Part shown: piece by piece, positions 28,378 through 37,145 of the stretch
Layout of the letters: every line of letters begins with the position of its first letter
Numbering within the stretch: the stretch's first letter is position 1
Made by a program: the position numbers and the translations under genes
Notes under the pieces: generated by a model
What the model was told of the DNA's origin: nothing
What the model saw: only the letters and a program-made list of their open reading frames with translations
The model's database searches: none
Source of the DNA: Stenotrophomonas maltophilia
GTDB lineage: Bacteria > Pseudomonadota > Gammaproteobacteria > Xanthomonadales > Xanthomonadaceae
Reading direction: 5' to 3'
Length of the DNA: 64,000 bases
Assembly: GCF_002799155.1 (NCBI RefSeq)
Contig: NZ_NERD01000002.1
Location: 1,612,001-1,676,000 of the forward strand

Positions 28378-28749
28378 GTGCAGGAAATGATTCTGCCGTT
28401 GAAGCGTTACGCCCAGTTCGAAGGTCGTGCCAACCGTCGCGAATACTGGATGTTCCAGCTGTTCCTGTTGATCGTCTCAGCCGTACTGATGGTGCCGCTG
28501 ATCGCCGGGTTGGTGATGCAGTCCGACGGCCTCGGCATCGCGTCGATCATCCTGTTTGTCGTGTTCTGGCTGGCTACCCTGCTGCCGATCATCGCCGTCA
28601 CCGTGCGCCGCCTGCATGACTGCAACCAGTCGGGCTGGCTGTACCTGCTGGTCTTCATTCCGTTCGGCGGCCTGGTGATCTTCGTGTTCGCGCTGCTGCC
28701 GGGCACGCCGCAGGAGAATGTGTATGGTCCGGTGCCCGCGGGCCCCTGA
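28378..28749 (+). CDS. DUF805 inner-membrane protein
   Basis: 123 residues from GTG 28378, chosen for AAGGA at 28365-28369 with 8-nt spacing; an internal ATG at 28387 is the alternative. The DUF805 pattern is clear: LPLKRYAQFEGRANRREYWM at the start, three membrane helices (FQLFLLIVSAVLMVPLIAG, IILFVVFWLATLLPIIA, YLLVFIPFGGLVIFVFALL) and the VRRLHDCNQSGW loop, with a GTPQENVYGP tail. DUF805 proteins such as YhaH are of unknown function. Confidence 0.9.
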   Translation: MQEMILPLKRYAQFEGRANRREYWMFQLFLLIVSAVLMVPLIAGLVMQSDGLGIASIILFVVFWLATLLPIIAVTVRRLHDCNQSGWLYLLVFIPFGGLVIFVFALLPGTPQENVYGPVPAGP

Positions 28750-28758
28750 CATGGCCTG

Positions 28759-28781
28759 AGTCGAGCTTGGCTCGATGCTAC
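28759..28781 (-). repeat. SMAG-type repeat
   Basis: TCGAGC, TTG loop, GCTCGA and CTAC; GTAG head on the minus strand. Confidence 0.75.
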
Positions 28782-28795
28782 AGGGATAAAGTGAA

Positions 28796-28818
28796 GAAGC
28801 CGGCGTTTCGCCGGCTTC
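28796..28818. terminator. Bidirectional terminator hairpin
   Basis: GAAGCCGGCG, TTT loop, CGCCGGCTTC: a perfect 10-bp stem between two convergent genes. Confidence 0.82.
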
Positions 28819-28822
28819 GTCA

Positions 28823-29197
28823 TTACTGGATGCTGCAATCGCCGAAGGACAGGTAGTCCGTGCCGGAACTGAACTGCAGCGTGCAACTGGCGGTGAAGGC
28901 CGCACCTTCTTCCAGTGCGCCCAGCTTGGCGGCCTGCTGGTCGTCGTCGGTGGTCAGCCGGGCCAGCACATTGCCCTGGTCGTCGCCGGCCTCGATGAGC
29001 GGCTCGCCCGCAAGGTTGCTGGACACGCCCAGCGCGACGGCGCTGAACGTCACCGTCTGGTTGAGTTCTTCCATGCCCAGTGTCGAATTGCCTGCCTCTT
29101 CATAGGCCTGGTAGAGCGCCGGCAGATCCTGCGCGGCGTGCGCGGCCAGCGGCGCAAGCAAGCCGAGGGAGAGGGCCATCAGGGTGGTGTGCTTCAA
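28823..29197 (-). CDS. Secreted OB-fold (tRNA_anti-like) protein
   Basis: 124 residues if it starts at TTG 29197 (MKHTTLMALSLGLLAPLAAH, a good signal peptide with the Lys at position 2). The first ATG in frame, six codons later, would cost the positive charge. The mature protein begins LPALYQAYEEAGNSTLGMEE, then a strand-rich region (VTFSAVALGVSSN, LARLTTDD, FTASCTLQFSSG) and ends LSFGDCSIQ. The 'Y..NE..A..Y-GK..V-G.V....L..C' layout is that of the tRNA_anti-like OB-fold family, periplasmic here. Function unknown. Confidence 0.68.
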   Translation of the reverse strand: MKHTTLMALSLGLLAPLAAHAAQDLPALYQAYEEAGNSTLGMEELNQTVTFSAVALGVSSNLAGEPLIEAGDDQGNVLARLTTDDDQQAAKLGALEEGAAFTASCTLQFSSGTDYLSFGDCSIQ

Positions 29198-29403
29198 GAG
29201 AGTCTCACAATCATGGGATCCAATCCCATGCGTTCGTGGCGCGGATGAACGCGGCCTGGTCGGCGGCAGGTTGCCCACCTTCCATGGCTGCGCTGTGAAC
29301 AGGGCGATCCAATGCCCCGGTGGCCGGCAAAATAGGGGAAACACTGCGTCCAGTGCAACCCGGTCGTCGCGCGCGTGATACACAGCGTGACGTGTGATCG
29401 ATG

Positions 29404-29418
29404 TGATAATCATTCGCG
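29404..29418. promoter_or_regulatory. Candidate Fur box upstream of the haem-uptake operon
   Basis: TGATAAT-C-ATTCGCG: a perfect left 7-mer of the 7-1-7 Fur consensus and a right half matching 4 of 7. It lies 60 bp upstream of the esterase ATG. Its position before iron/haem genes supports the call; the degenerate half keeps confidence moderate. Confidence 0.5.
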
Positions 29419-29478
29419 TTTAAGGTAGACTGCGGTCCCTTGTGAACGGGCGGCCCTGGGCCGCATCTGCCGCCGCTG

Positions 29479-30507
29479 ATGAAGCATTTCGTCCTGCATT
29501 CGCGCCGTGGTCCGTTGGCCCGCGGCCTGGTCGCCTTGATGATGGGTCTGCTCCTGGCCACTCCGTACGCCCATGCGCAGCAGCGCAATCCGCTGCAGAA
29601 GATCGGCCACACCGTGCTCGACGAGCCGGCGGCCAGCTATCGCTTTGAACAGTTCGTGGTGAACAGCCCGGACCAGCAGCGGCGTTGGCGAGTGAACCTG
29701 GCGATTCCTGCCAAGGCCGCCAGCGCGCCATCCCCGGTGCTGTACGCGCTGGACGGCAATGCCGTGGCGATGGTGCTGGACCAGCCACTGCTGGCCGAAC
29801 TGGCCGCGCGCAAGGCGCCGCCGGTGCTGGTGCTGATCGGCTATGACAACGACCTGCGCATCGATTCCAAGGCGCGCACCCGCGACTACACCGCGTGGAT
29901 CGACCGTGCCGACGATGAGAGCGGTACGACCCAGGCGGTCGGCGGTGGTGCTGCCGCGTTCCTTGATGTGATCGAACGCCGCATCAAGCCCGAGGTCGAG
30001 CGTCGCGCACGCATCGATACGCAGCAGCAAGCGCTGTGGGGCCACTCGCTGGGCGGGCTGTTCGTGCTCAATGCGCTGTACACCCGTCCCGCCGCCTTCC
30101 AGTCCTACCTGGCGGCCAGTCCGTCGCTGTGGTGGAGCCAGGGCGCGGCGCTGGGCGATCCGGAGCAGCAGTTCGTGCAGAACGTGCACGGCCAGCCGGC
30201 GAAGCTGTGGCTGATGCTGGGTGGCGCCGAGCGTGTCGGTGATCGCGGCAAGCGTGACATGAACAACCCGCGCGTGGTCGCGCACCTGCGCCGCATCGGT
30301 GGCGCTACCCCGGACGCGGCAATGCAGTTGTCCGGACGGCTGGGCAAGGTGCCGGGCCTGAGCGTGCAGTACCGCGAGTTCCCCGGCCTCGGCCACGGCC
30401 CGATGCTGCCGGCCTCGTTCCATGCAGCACTGCATGAGCTTTACGGCGTGACCGATCGCAGCGCTGGCGACGGCGGCCCCAACGGCGGTGACAACGCCGC
30501 CGAGTGA
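29479..30507 (+). CDS. Exported alpha/beta-hydrolase, Fes/IroE-like esterase
   Basis: 342 residues with a signal peptide (GLVALMMGLLLATPYAHA). The esterase-D/PF00756 fold is marked by VLYALDGNAVAMVLDQPLLA, ALWGHSLGGLFVLNALY (nucleophile Ser in GHSLGG), AASPSLWWS and a C-terminal His in PGLGHGPMLPAS. Relatives include IroE and Fes, which hydrolyse ferric-siderophore esters; substrate here is unproven. It is the first gene after a Fur-like box and precedes the beta-propeller and hmuTUV genes. Confidence 0.85.
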   Translation: MKHFVLHSRRGPLARGLVALMMGLLLATPYAHAQQRNPLQKIGHTVLDEPAASYRFEQFVVNSPDQQRRWRVNLAIPAKAASAPSPVLYALDGNAVAMVLDQPLLAELAARKAPPVLVLIGYDNDLRIDSKARTRDYTAWIDRADDESGTTQAVGGGAAAFLDVIERRIKPEVERRARIDTQQQALWGHSLGGLFVLNALYTRPAAFQSYLAASPSLWWSQGAALGDPEQQFVQNVHGQPAKLWLMLGGAERVGDRGKRDMNNPRVVAHLRRIGGATPDAAMQLSGRLGKVPGLSVQYREFPGLGHGPMLPASFHAALHELYGVTDRSAGDGGPNGGDNAAE

Positions 30508-30629
30508 ATCCCTTCGCACGTCTCGTCGTGCGACCCCACCACCCAGGCGAGGCTGCCGATGTGCAGCGGCCCAGGCAACCGATGAATCCCGCGCTACGTG
30601 GCGCGGCCTACGTGTGCAAGGAGCCTTCC

Positions 30630-32006
30630 ATGTCGTTCCGTCCGTCTTTCCGTCTCACTTCCCTCGCTGCCGGCCTGTTGCTGGCGGTGACCGCCACCGC
30701 GCAGCCGGTGTTCGATCAGCCGGCCAACGCCACCTTCAAGGGCCAGGTGGTCTCACGCGGTGAGAATGTCGTCCCCGGCAGCACCGCGGACGTCGTTGGA
30801 CGCGGTTTCGTGCCGGGCCAGAAGGTGAGCCTGCTGCGTGGCGACAGCGTGCTCAACACGCAGCCGCTGGTGGTCGATGCCGATGGCAACTTCAAGACCC
30901 AGCTGAGCATTCCGGCTGATGCCGTGCCGGGCACCCACCCGGTGGTGGTGCGCGCCAGCCAGCCGGCCGCAGCCACCGTGCTGAAGCTGCGCGTCTCGCC
31001 GCAGCTGCCGCTGTCCGGCCAGGCGCAGTTCTCCACCCAGTCCAGCAAGCTGGTGCCGGGCCTGTACCAGTCCGCCTACAGCGCCGCCAGCAATGCGGTG
31101 TTCGTGACCTCGGCGGTGGGTCGCCCGCCGGTGACCCAGTCGCAGCTGCTGAAGCTGGACCCGAAGTCGCTGAAGGTGACCAAGGCGATCACCCCGGCGC
31201 CGGTGCCGGGCAGCACCAATGGCGCGGTGTACGCGGTCTACGGCGTCGGTGTGGATGACACCAACGGCAACGTCTGGGTTACCAATACCCGCCAGAACTC
31301 CATCGCGGTCTATCGCCAGAAGGACCTGTCGCTGGTCCACCAGTTCCCGGTCGACGCCGTTCCGCACGCGCGCGACGTGGTGGTCGATGGCACCCACGGC
31401 AAGGTGTTCGCCTCGGCCACGGGTGAGGACCACCTGTCGGTGTTCGATGCCAAGACCTTCAAGGAACTGCCGGCGGTGACGCTGGAATCGGGCGTGGATG
31501 ACGGCAAGTTCACGCCGATGAGCCTGGTGCTGGACGAGAAGGGCGGCAAGCTGTTCACCGTCAGCATCGGCACCCCGGAAGCGGCGGTGATCGACGTGGC
31601 CAGTGGCAAGGTCGAGAAGGTCATCGACCTGGGTAATTCGATCAGCGCCTCGGGCGTGGCCTTCGATGCGGCGCGCAACCGCCTGTACGTGGCCTCGCAG
31701 GGCACCGACAACCTGCTGATCGTCGATGTGGCCGCCGGCAAGGTGCTGCATGACGTGCCGGTCGGCGCCGGTGCGCTCAACGTTGCCTTCGATGATGCTT
31801 CCGGCCTGGCCTATGTGAGCAATCGCGGCGCCGGCACCGTCACCGTGGTCAACGGCGACGGCAAGGTGGTCGCCAACCTCGATGGCGGTACGCTGCCGAA
31901 CCATGTCCGTGCCGATGGCAAGGGCAACGTGTTCGCGGTGAACAAGTCGCGTGGCGCCGAAGACCCGAAGGGCGACCGCATCACCCGCATCACCCCGAAG
32001 CAGTAA
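30630..32006 (+). CDS. Secreted YncE-like beta-propeller protein
   Basis: 458 residues, signal peptide SFRLTSLAAGLLLAVTATAQ, start ATG 30630 after AAGGAG. A short Ig-like domain (GQVVSRGENVVPGSTADVVG ... KLRVSPQLP) is followed by YVTN-type propeller repeats such as GVDDTNGNVWVTNTRQNSIA, ARNRLYVASQGTDNLLIVD and GLAYVSNRGAGTVTVVNGDG. E. coli YncE is Fur-controlled and found with TonB-dependent receptor genes, which fits this iron context. No catalytic function is known. Confidence 0.85.
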   Translation: MSFRPSFRLTSLAAGLLLAVTATAQPVFDQPANATFKGQVVSRGENVVPGSTADVVGRGFVPGQKVSLLRGDSVLNTQPLVVDADGNFKTQLSIPADAVPGTHPVVVRASQPAAATVLKLRVSPQLPLSGQAQFSTQSSKLVPGLYQSAYSAASNAVFVTSAVGRPPVTQSQLLKLDPKSLKVTKAITPAPVPGSTNGAVYAVYGVGVDDTNGNVWVTNTRQNSIAVYRQKDLSLVHQFPVDAVPHARDVVVDGTHGKVFASATGEDHLSVFDAKTFKELPAVTLESGVDDGKFTPMSLVLDEKGGKLFTVSIGTPEAAVIDVASGKVEKVIDLGNSISASGVAFDAARNRLYVASQGTDNLLIVDVAAGKVLHDVPVGAGALNVAFDDASGLAYVSNRGAGTVTVVNGDGKVVANLDGGTLPNHVRADGKGNVFAVNKSRGAEDPKGDRITRITPKQ

Positions 32007-32057
32007 GCCACACGGCAGGGCGGCGTGCGCGTCGCCCTGCCAGCAAGGAGAACGAGC

Positions 32058-33104
32058 ATGAACATCGCGTCCCGTCTGCGCCTGTGCGCACTTCCGCTGG
32101 CTGTTTCGCTGGCATTGGCCGCCTGTGGCGGTCCGTCGGCGCCCTCGGACACCGGCAAGCCGGCTGAGCCTGCCGCCGCGGCCGCGGCTGGCGACGTTGC
32201 GTTGCCGGCTGGCTGGCAGCGCGTGGCTGGCACCGACATGCCGGCCGTGCGCGACCAGAAGGCCGTGCTGCCGGCCACGGTGCATTCCGATGATGGGGCC
32301 GACGTCGAGGTGGCCGATACCAGCCGCATCATCGCCGGCGGTGACGACGTGATCGCGGTGATCGAAGCGCTGGGGCTGGACAAGCAGGTGTTCGCCGCGC
32401 CAACCAACACCACCACCCGGGCCGGCCTGGCCGCGCCGCACCAGTTCCTGTTCAATCGCACCACTGGCGTGGAGGGCGTGCTGAGCCTGCAGGGCTCGCT
32501 GTTCCTCGGCAACAGCCTGCGCCGACACACGGAGCTTGCAAAGAAGCTGCGTGAGGTGGGCGAACCGGCGGTGGTCATCGATGACCTGCAGCCGGCGCCG
32601 GACAAGGTGCGCAAGGTCGCCGCCGCACTAGGGCTGGCCGAGGCAGGGCAGGCGCTTGCCACGCAGGTGCAGCGTCAGCTCGACGAGGCTGCCGCGATTG
32701 GCAAGGGCCTGGGCCATGCGCCACGAGTGATCCACGTTTCGGCCACCGGCGCCGGTGGCTCCCCGACCGTGGCCGGTGCGGACAGTGCGTCGGCGCAGCT
32801 GATCGCCCTGGCCGGCGGGGTCAACATCGGTACCGAGGCGGGAGTGAAGAACTACTCGCAGCTGAGCAATGAAGGTGTGGTCGCGGCAGCGCCGGAGGTG
32901 ATCCTGGTGACCGAGCATGACCTGCAGCTGTTCGGTGGCGCTGAAGGCCTGTGGAAGTCCTACCCGACGCTGAAGCAGACCCCGGCCGGGCAGGCCAATC
33001 GGGTCTGGGTGATGCCGGATGTGCAGCTGAAGTACACCAGCGTCGGCTCCGGTGCCGGTGCGCTGGCGCTGGCCAAGGCCCTGGCGGCGTTGCCGAAGGC
33101 ATGA
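32058..33104 (+). CDS. hmuT: Haem ABC transporter substrate-binding lipoprotein HmuT
   Basis: 348 residues, ATG 32058 with AAGGAG at 32045-32050. The signal ends in a lipobox LALAACGG, so the mature protein is lipid-anchored. The class III binding-protein fold shows in RIIAGGDDVIAVIEALGLDK and LNVIAVT-like elements, with GNSLRRHTELAKKLREVGEP and the VLITEHDLQ-like ILVTEHDLQLFGG segment. It passes haem to HmuUV; cobalamin or siderophore transport would be the alternatives. Its stop overlaps the hmuU start. Confidence 0.87.
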   Translation: MNIASRLRLCALPLAVSLALAACGGPSAPSDTGKPAEPAAAAAAGDVALPAGWQRVAGTDMPAVRDQKAVLPATVHSDDGADVEVADTSRIIAGGDDVIAVIEALGLDKQVFAAPTNTTTRAGLAAPHQFLFNRTTGVEGVLSLQGSLFLGNSLRRHTELAKKLREVGEPAVVIDDLQPAPDKVRKVAAALGLAEAGQALATQVQRQLDEAAAIGKGLGHAPRVIHVSATGAGGSPTVAGADSASAQLIALAGGVNIGTEAGVKNYSQLSNEGVVAAAPEVILVTEHDLQLFGGAEGLWKSYPTLKQTPAGQANRVWVMPDVQLKYTSVGSGAGALALAKALAALPKA

Positions 33105-34144
33105 GTCCGGCGGATCGGCGCCGCCGTCGCGGGCGGACGATGTTGCTGGTGGCGCTGCTGGCACTGCTGGGGGCAGTGCTGGCCTCGTTCGCCGTGGGTC
33201 CGTTGCGGTTGCCGCCGCTGGAGGTGATGCAGGCGCTGGCGGTGAAGCTGGGCCTGCTCGATCCTCAGGCGGTCAGCAGTCGTGACCTGGCCGTGGTCTG
33301 GCAGCTGCGCATCCCGCGCGCCCTGCTGGGCGCGATGGTCGGCGCCTCGCTGGCGATGGCCGGTGCCAGCCTGCAGGGATTGTTCGGCAACCCGCTGGCC
33401 GATCCTGGCATCGTCGGTGTCAGCCAGGGCGCCGCACTGGGCGCGGTCGCCGCCATCGTGCTTGGCGCTGCCGGTGCGGCCGGCTGGCTGGTGCCGGTTG
33501 CAGCCTTCGGTGGTGGTGCACTGGCGATCGGCCTGACCTATGCGCTGGCCCGGCCCGGCAAGGGTACGGGCAACGCTACGCTGCTGCTGGTCGGCATCGC
33601 GATGGCGGCGTTCTGCTCGGCGCTGATCGGCTTCCTGACCTACATCGCCAGCGAGAGCGAGCTGCAATCGCTGGTGTTCTGGCAGATGGGCTCGCTGGCG
33701 CGCGCCAACTGGGCCGACGTGGCAGCGGTGGTACCGTTGTTTGCGATTGGCGTATTCGCGCTGCAGCGATTGGCTACGCCGCTGGACATGCTGGCGCTGG
33801 GCGAACGCCAGGCCCAGCATCTGGGGCTGGATGTTCCCCGCACGCGTCGCCGCCTGGTGGCGTTCAGTGCGCTGCTGGTGGGCGCGGCCGTGGCCTTTGC
33901 CGGTTCGATCAGTTTCGTTGGCCTGGTGGTGCCGCACGTGGCGCGGCTGCTGGTGGGCCCGGGCCATCGCTGGCTGCTGCCGCTTTCCGGGCTGCTCGGT
34001 GCGTTGTTGATCGTGGTGGCCGACACCGCGGCTCGCACGCTGGATCCGCCGGCAGAGATTCCGCTGGGCCTGTTCTCGGCAGCGCTGGGCGCACCGTTCT
34101 TCCTCTGGCTGGTGCTGCAGCAGCGCCGCAAGGCTGCGCCATGA
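33101..34144 (+). CDS. hmuU: Haem ABC transporter permease HmuU
   Basis: 347 residues from ATG 33101, overlapping hmuT by 4 nt. FecCD/BtuC family: about nine to ten membrane helices, LRIPRALLGAMVGASLAMAG, LQGLFGNPLADPGIVGVSQG, LVFWQMGSLARANW and ISFVGLVVPHVARLLVGPGH (the coupling region), and a C-terminal GLFSAALGAPFFLWLVL. It forms the transmembrane channel with HmuV as ATPase. Confidence 0.93.
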   Translation: MSPADRRRRRGRTMLLVALLALLGAVLASFAVGPLRLPPLEVMQALAVKLGLLDPQAVSSRDLAVVWQLRIPRALLGAMVGASLAMAGASLQGLFGNPLADPGIVGVSQGAALGAVAAIVLGAAGAAGWLVPVAAFGGGALAIGLTYALARPGKGTGNATLLLVGIAMAAFCSALIGFLTYIASESELQSLVFWQMGSLARANWADVAAVVPLFAIGVFALQRLATPLDMLALGERQAQHLGLDVPRTRRRLVAFSALLVGAAVAFAGSISFVGLVVPHVARLLVGPGHRWLLPLSGLLGALLIVVADTAARTLDPPAEIPLGLFSAALGAPFFLWLVLQQRRKAAP

Positions 34145-34902
34145 GCGTGCTGTTGAAACTGCACGAGGTGGTGGTGCGCCGCCAGCAGCGCGAGATCCTG
34201 CATGGCATCTCGCTGGCGTTCGAACCGGGTACGGTCACCGCGCTGGTGGGCCCGAATGGCGCGGGCAAGTCCACGTTGCTGGCTGTGGCAGCCGGTGACC
34301 TGCGCGCCGACGTGGGCGAAGTCAGTCTGTTGGGCAGGCCGCTGGCCACCTACAAGGCCGGGCCACTGGCACGCGAGCGCGCGGTGATGCCGCAGGAGCA
34401 CGGCGTGCGCTTTGCCTTCAGCGTGGAGGAAGTGGTGGCGATGGGGCGGCTGCCACACCCGCCGGACCCGGCAGTGGATGACGCGCAGGTGGAAGCAGCG
34501 ATCGATGCTGCCGAACTGCAGGCGTTGCGCCTGCGTGAGGTGCAGCAGCTGTCCGGCGGCGAGTCCGCCCGGACCACGTTCGCGCGCGTGCTGGCCCAGG
34601 ACACGCCGCTGCTGCTGCTGGATGAGCCGACCGCCGCGCTGGACCTGCGCCACCAGGAACGCACCCTGCGCAGTGTGCGCGCCTGTGCCGAGGCCGGCGC
34701 ATGCGTGATCGTGGTGCTGCACGACCTGAACCTAGCCGCTGGCTATGCCGACCGCATCGTGCTGCTGGAGCAGGGCAGGGTGGCGGCTGATGGCACGCCG
34801 CTGCAGGTGCTGACCGAAGACAACCTGCGGCGGGTCTACCAGCAGGATGTGGTGGTGCTGGAGCATCCGCGGCGCGGGGTGCCGCTGGTGGTGGTGACCT
34901 GA
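34141..34902 (+). CDS. hmuV: Haem ABC transporter ATP-binding protein HmuV
   Basis: 253 residues overlapping hmuU by 4 nt. Walker A GPNGAGKSTL, Q-loop MPQEHGVRFAFS, signature LSGGESARTTFARVLAQD, Walker B LLLLDEPTAALD and switch His in VVLHDLNLA are all present. The sequence 'FAFSVEEVVAMGRLPH' is typical of HmuV. It completes the hmuTUV set; the outer-membrane receptor is not in the window. Confidence 0.95.
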   Translation: MSVLLKLHEVVVRRQQREILHGISLAFEPGTVTALVGPNGAGKSTLLAVAAGDLRADVGEVSLLGRPLATYKAGPLARERAVMPQEHGVRFAFSVEEVVAMGRLPHPPDPAVDDAQVEAAIDAAELQALRLREVQQLSGGESARTTFARVLAQDTPLLLLDEPTAALDLRHQERTLRSVRACAEAGACVIVVLHDLNLAAGYADRIVLLEQGRVAADGTPLQVLTEDNLRRVYQQDVVVLEHPRRGVPLVVVT

Positions 34903-34904
34903 TA

Positions 34905-35123
34905 TCAGGGTGATGTCGTAAATAGCCGCGTCTTTGACAACACCCTGAGTTGCTTTCCGGTGATTCTCCGCCCTGCCACCGGGGAAGCTGGTGTGTTGGG
35001 CCTTGGGGTGGCAGGAGCTGCGCTGACTGCGCCCTCCCTTCAGGTACGAGCGCTGCTAGTTGATTATTGCTTTGATGTTTAGGGCTGACTGACCATTGAG
35101 CATTCCGGAGCAGGGAAGTCGAT
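34905..35123. other. Spacer after hmuV
   Basis: 219 bp of lower GC with one weak 8-bp inverted repeat, TCAGGGTG (34905-34912) and CACCCTGA (34941-34948), separated by 28 nt. This may mark the end of the hmu transcript. No T-run terminator or other gene is seen. Confidence 0.4.
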
Positions 35124-35564
35124 ATGTTCACCTTTGGTCGCGAGCATGAAATCAAATGCGCGATTAGCAGACACCACAAGGATGATGAGCTCCAGATGGT
35201 GCTTGCCATCGTCAACGCCATTCACGATTTCAAGGACGGCATCGTTCCGATCGAGAGCGCAGTGAATGCGATTCGCAAGGGTCTTGTGGACGGCGCCTCG
35301 GGGACCTGGGAGACATCTGGCAGCTGGCTTTGCAAGCTGAATGATGCGTATCCAACTACAGAGGGCGTTTGGTTTGAACTGGCATCGCACTCCACTGCCA
35401 AGGTGAGATTCCGAGTGGCTTGCCACATGCTTTGGATCTCAGAGGAGCTCGCCGCGAGGTTGTATCCGATACTCGCAAAAGATAGGAGCCGCCGCGTCAG
35501 GGAGCAGGCGCAAGGAAACTGGGACTATCTGCAGTGCCCGGAAAAGTACGGTGGGGATTCATAG
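35124..35564 (+). CDS. Hypothetical helical protein, low GC
   Basis: 146 residues, ATG 35124 preceded by GGAGCAGGGAAG. No signal peptide. The sequence is helical: LQMVLAIVNAIHDFKDGIVP, IESAVNAIRKGLVDG, FELASHSTAKVRFRVACHML, ELAARLYPILAKDRSRRVRE. The last two resemble a HEAT-type pair. I do not recognise a family; small solitary helical proteins of atypical composition are often immunity or antitoxin-like, but there is no partner here. GC is low relative to the window. Confidence 0.65.
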   Translation: MFTFGREHEIKCAISRHHKDDELQMVLAIVNAIHDFKDGIVPIESAVNAIRKGLVDGASGTWETSGSWLCKLNDAYPTTEGVWFELASHSTAKVRFRVACHMLWISEELAARLYPILAKDRSRRVREQAQGNWDYLQCPEKYGGDS

Positions 35565-35820
35565 CTCCTATCTGGAGGGCTGCCAAAATCCAAGCAGTAG
35601 ATCCTACTGGTCCGTGCTTGGCCTGCCGCCTGAGATGTAGACCAGTGCTGGCGGAGACGTAACGTAGGTCCTGGCCATGGGCCAGTCCTGCGCAAGGGAG
35701 GACCCGATGAGAATTTGCTGGAATTGGTTGTCCTTTCCTGTGTATCTCAGAAAAGTTGCATGGCACTGGAGTGCTCCCAGTGGGATCGTGCTGGGAGATA
35801 TGCACTGCTCCGAAGAAAGT

Positions 35821-36324
35821 ATGAATCGCGCACACTACATTTCTCTGCTCATCAGCCTTCTGGTGCTGCCCAGCTGTGCTCCTGAGTTTGGAAGTCCTGC
35901 GAAAACGCGATACATCTGCAACAGCCGCTTGGAGGGAGCAAGCGATCGCTGCGCAGATAAGGCTTTGGCAGCCCTGCAGCGCATTGTTGCTGGCCGTGAA
36001 AAGCGATTCGAGCGTAGGGATGACTGCTCTGCCATCTCCAGCCGAAGCGAGAGCGCGGGAATTTCGTTCTTTTCCCAGGCGCTGCGTCCACTGGAGTATC
36101 CGCCAGAGAAGCGCTCTGGCGGTGTCGCGCGCTTGCGGATGCACGTGGATGCGTCGGGCCTGCTTCAGTCCGTTGAGGTTGTTCAGTCAAGCGGTGATCC
36201 TGCACAGGATGCTGCTGCCATCGAGCATGCATGGGGATGGTGCTACGTCCCTGCGCAGCTCGCTGGAAAAGTCGTTGGCGGCACGGTTGAAGAGACTTTC
36301 CCCTTTGACATCGAAGTGCCGTAG
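35821..36324 (+). CDS. Lipoprotein with C-terminal TonB-like domain
   Basis: 167 residues from ATG 35821: YISLLISLLVLPSC is a lipoprotein signal with Cys 19. An in-frame ATG at 35707 has a better Shine-Dalgarno (AAGGGAGG) but would place 38 residues before the signal sequence, so both starts are possible. The C-terminal 80 residues (LEYPPEKRSGGVARLRMHVD, then LLQSVEVVQSSGDPAQDAAA) match the TonB C-terminal fold used in many periplasmic proteins. Lower GC than the core. Confidence 0.68.
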   Translation: MNRAHYISLLISLLVLPSCAPEFGSPAKTRYICNSRLEGASDRCADKALAALQRIVAGREKRFERRDDCSAISSRSESAGISFFSQALRPLEYPPEKRSGGVARLRMHVDASGLLQSVEVVQSSGDPAQDAAAIEHAWGWCYVPAQLAGKVVGGTVEETFPFDIEVP

Positions 36325-36387
36325 TCCCGGTAGCCTCGATCGTGCCGGGTATCATGTTGGGCTTTCCGCCATCAAGGGAATGACCCC

Positions 36388-37137
36388 ATGCGATTCAAAC
36401 TCCCGCGCTTTGCACTTCTTGTTTCGTGTGTTGCCACGACGTGCGCGGCCCACGCCGCGTCCGCATCCTCGGTCTCCCTGATCAAGGCCGCCGAGCAGGC
36501 CTCGCGGATCGAGAGCCGGTATTCCACCGGCGGGAGTGCTCCGGTGGTTCCGGTGACGACCCGCTATTTCGCCAATGATGAAGTGCTCATCAGCTGGGAT
36601 GACCAGCAGGTGCTGATGTTGTGCAGGGAGGCGGTGTACCTGCAGATTCCTGCCGGCAAGGCAGGTGACGTTGCGCTGGCCACCGAACAGCGGCAGATGA
36701 TTGCTTACCAGGCGCTGATGTCGGGAATGGGTTCGCTTGCGACCGTGGCCGAAGCGGCAGGTGATTCGGTGCTGGTGGCGGACGACGGCAGCGAGACCCG
36801 TCGCGCGGGTGAGAGCAGCTGGGCCTATGGGGTGGAGCGCCATGACGTCACCACCCAGCGCATGGCCGATGGCGCGCTGCGGATCCGGGCACGCAAGACC
36901 GAGACCGTGAACAAGGCCAAGCCTGCGGAGCCGGACGACATGTTCAGTACCGAAGACGACCAGGCGGCGCGACTGTCGGAGCTGGCGCCGGTTGGCAGCT
37001 GGACCGAGGTGGTGGTCCATGGCGGCCCGCGCCAGGCACAGGTGGATCCGGCGATGTCGTTGAAGGGATGGATCTCGATGGGGGACGATCGTGCTGCGAC
37101 CGTGGCTGAGGCGCGCAAGCTGCATGAGTGCAAGTGA
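36388..37137 (+). CDS. Hypothetical exported protein
   Basis: 249 residues with a signal peptide (FALLVSCVATTCAAHAASAS). The mature chain is hydrophilic with no membrane segment; it contains YSTGGSAPVVPVTTRYFAND and ends in a single cysteine (LHECK). No family recognised. It is followed within 9 nt by a perfect 19-bp inverted repeat that could terminate its transcript. Confidence 0.65.
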   Translation: MRFKLPRFALLVSCVATTCAAHAASASSVSLIKAAEQASRIESRYSTGGSAPVVPVTTRYFANDEVLISWDDQQVLMLCREAVYLQIPAGKAGDVALATEQRQMIAYQALMSGMGSLATVAEAAGDSVLVADDGSETRRAGESSWAYGVERHDVTTQRMADGALRIRARKTETVNKAKPAEPDDMFSTEDDQAARLSELAPVGSWTEVVVHGGPRQAQVDPAMSLKGWISMGDDRAATVAEARKLHECK

Positions 37138-37145
37138 GCTGAGCT

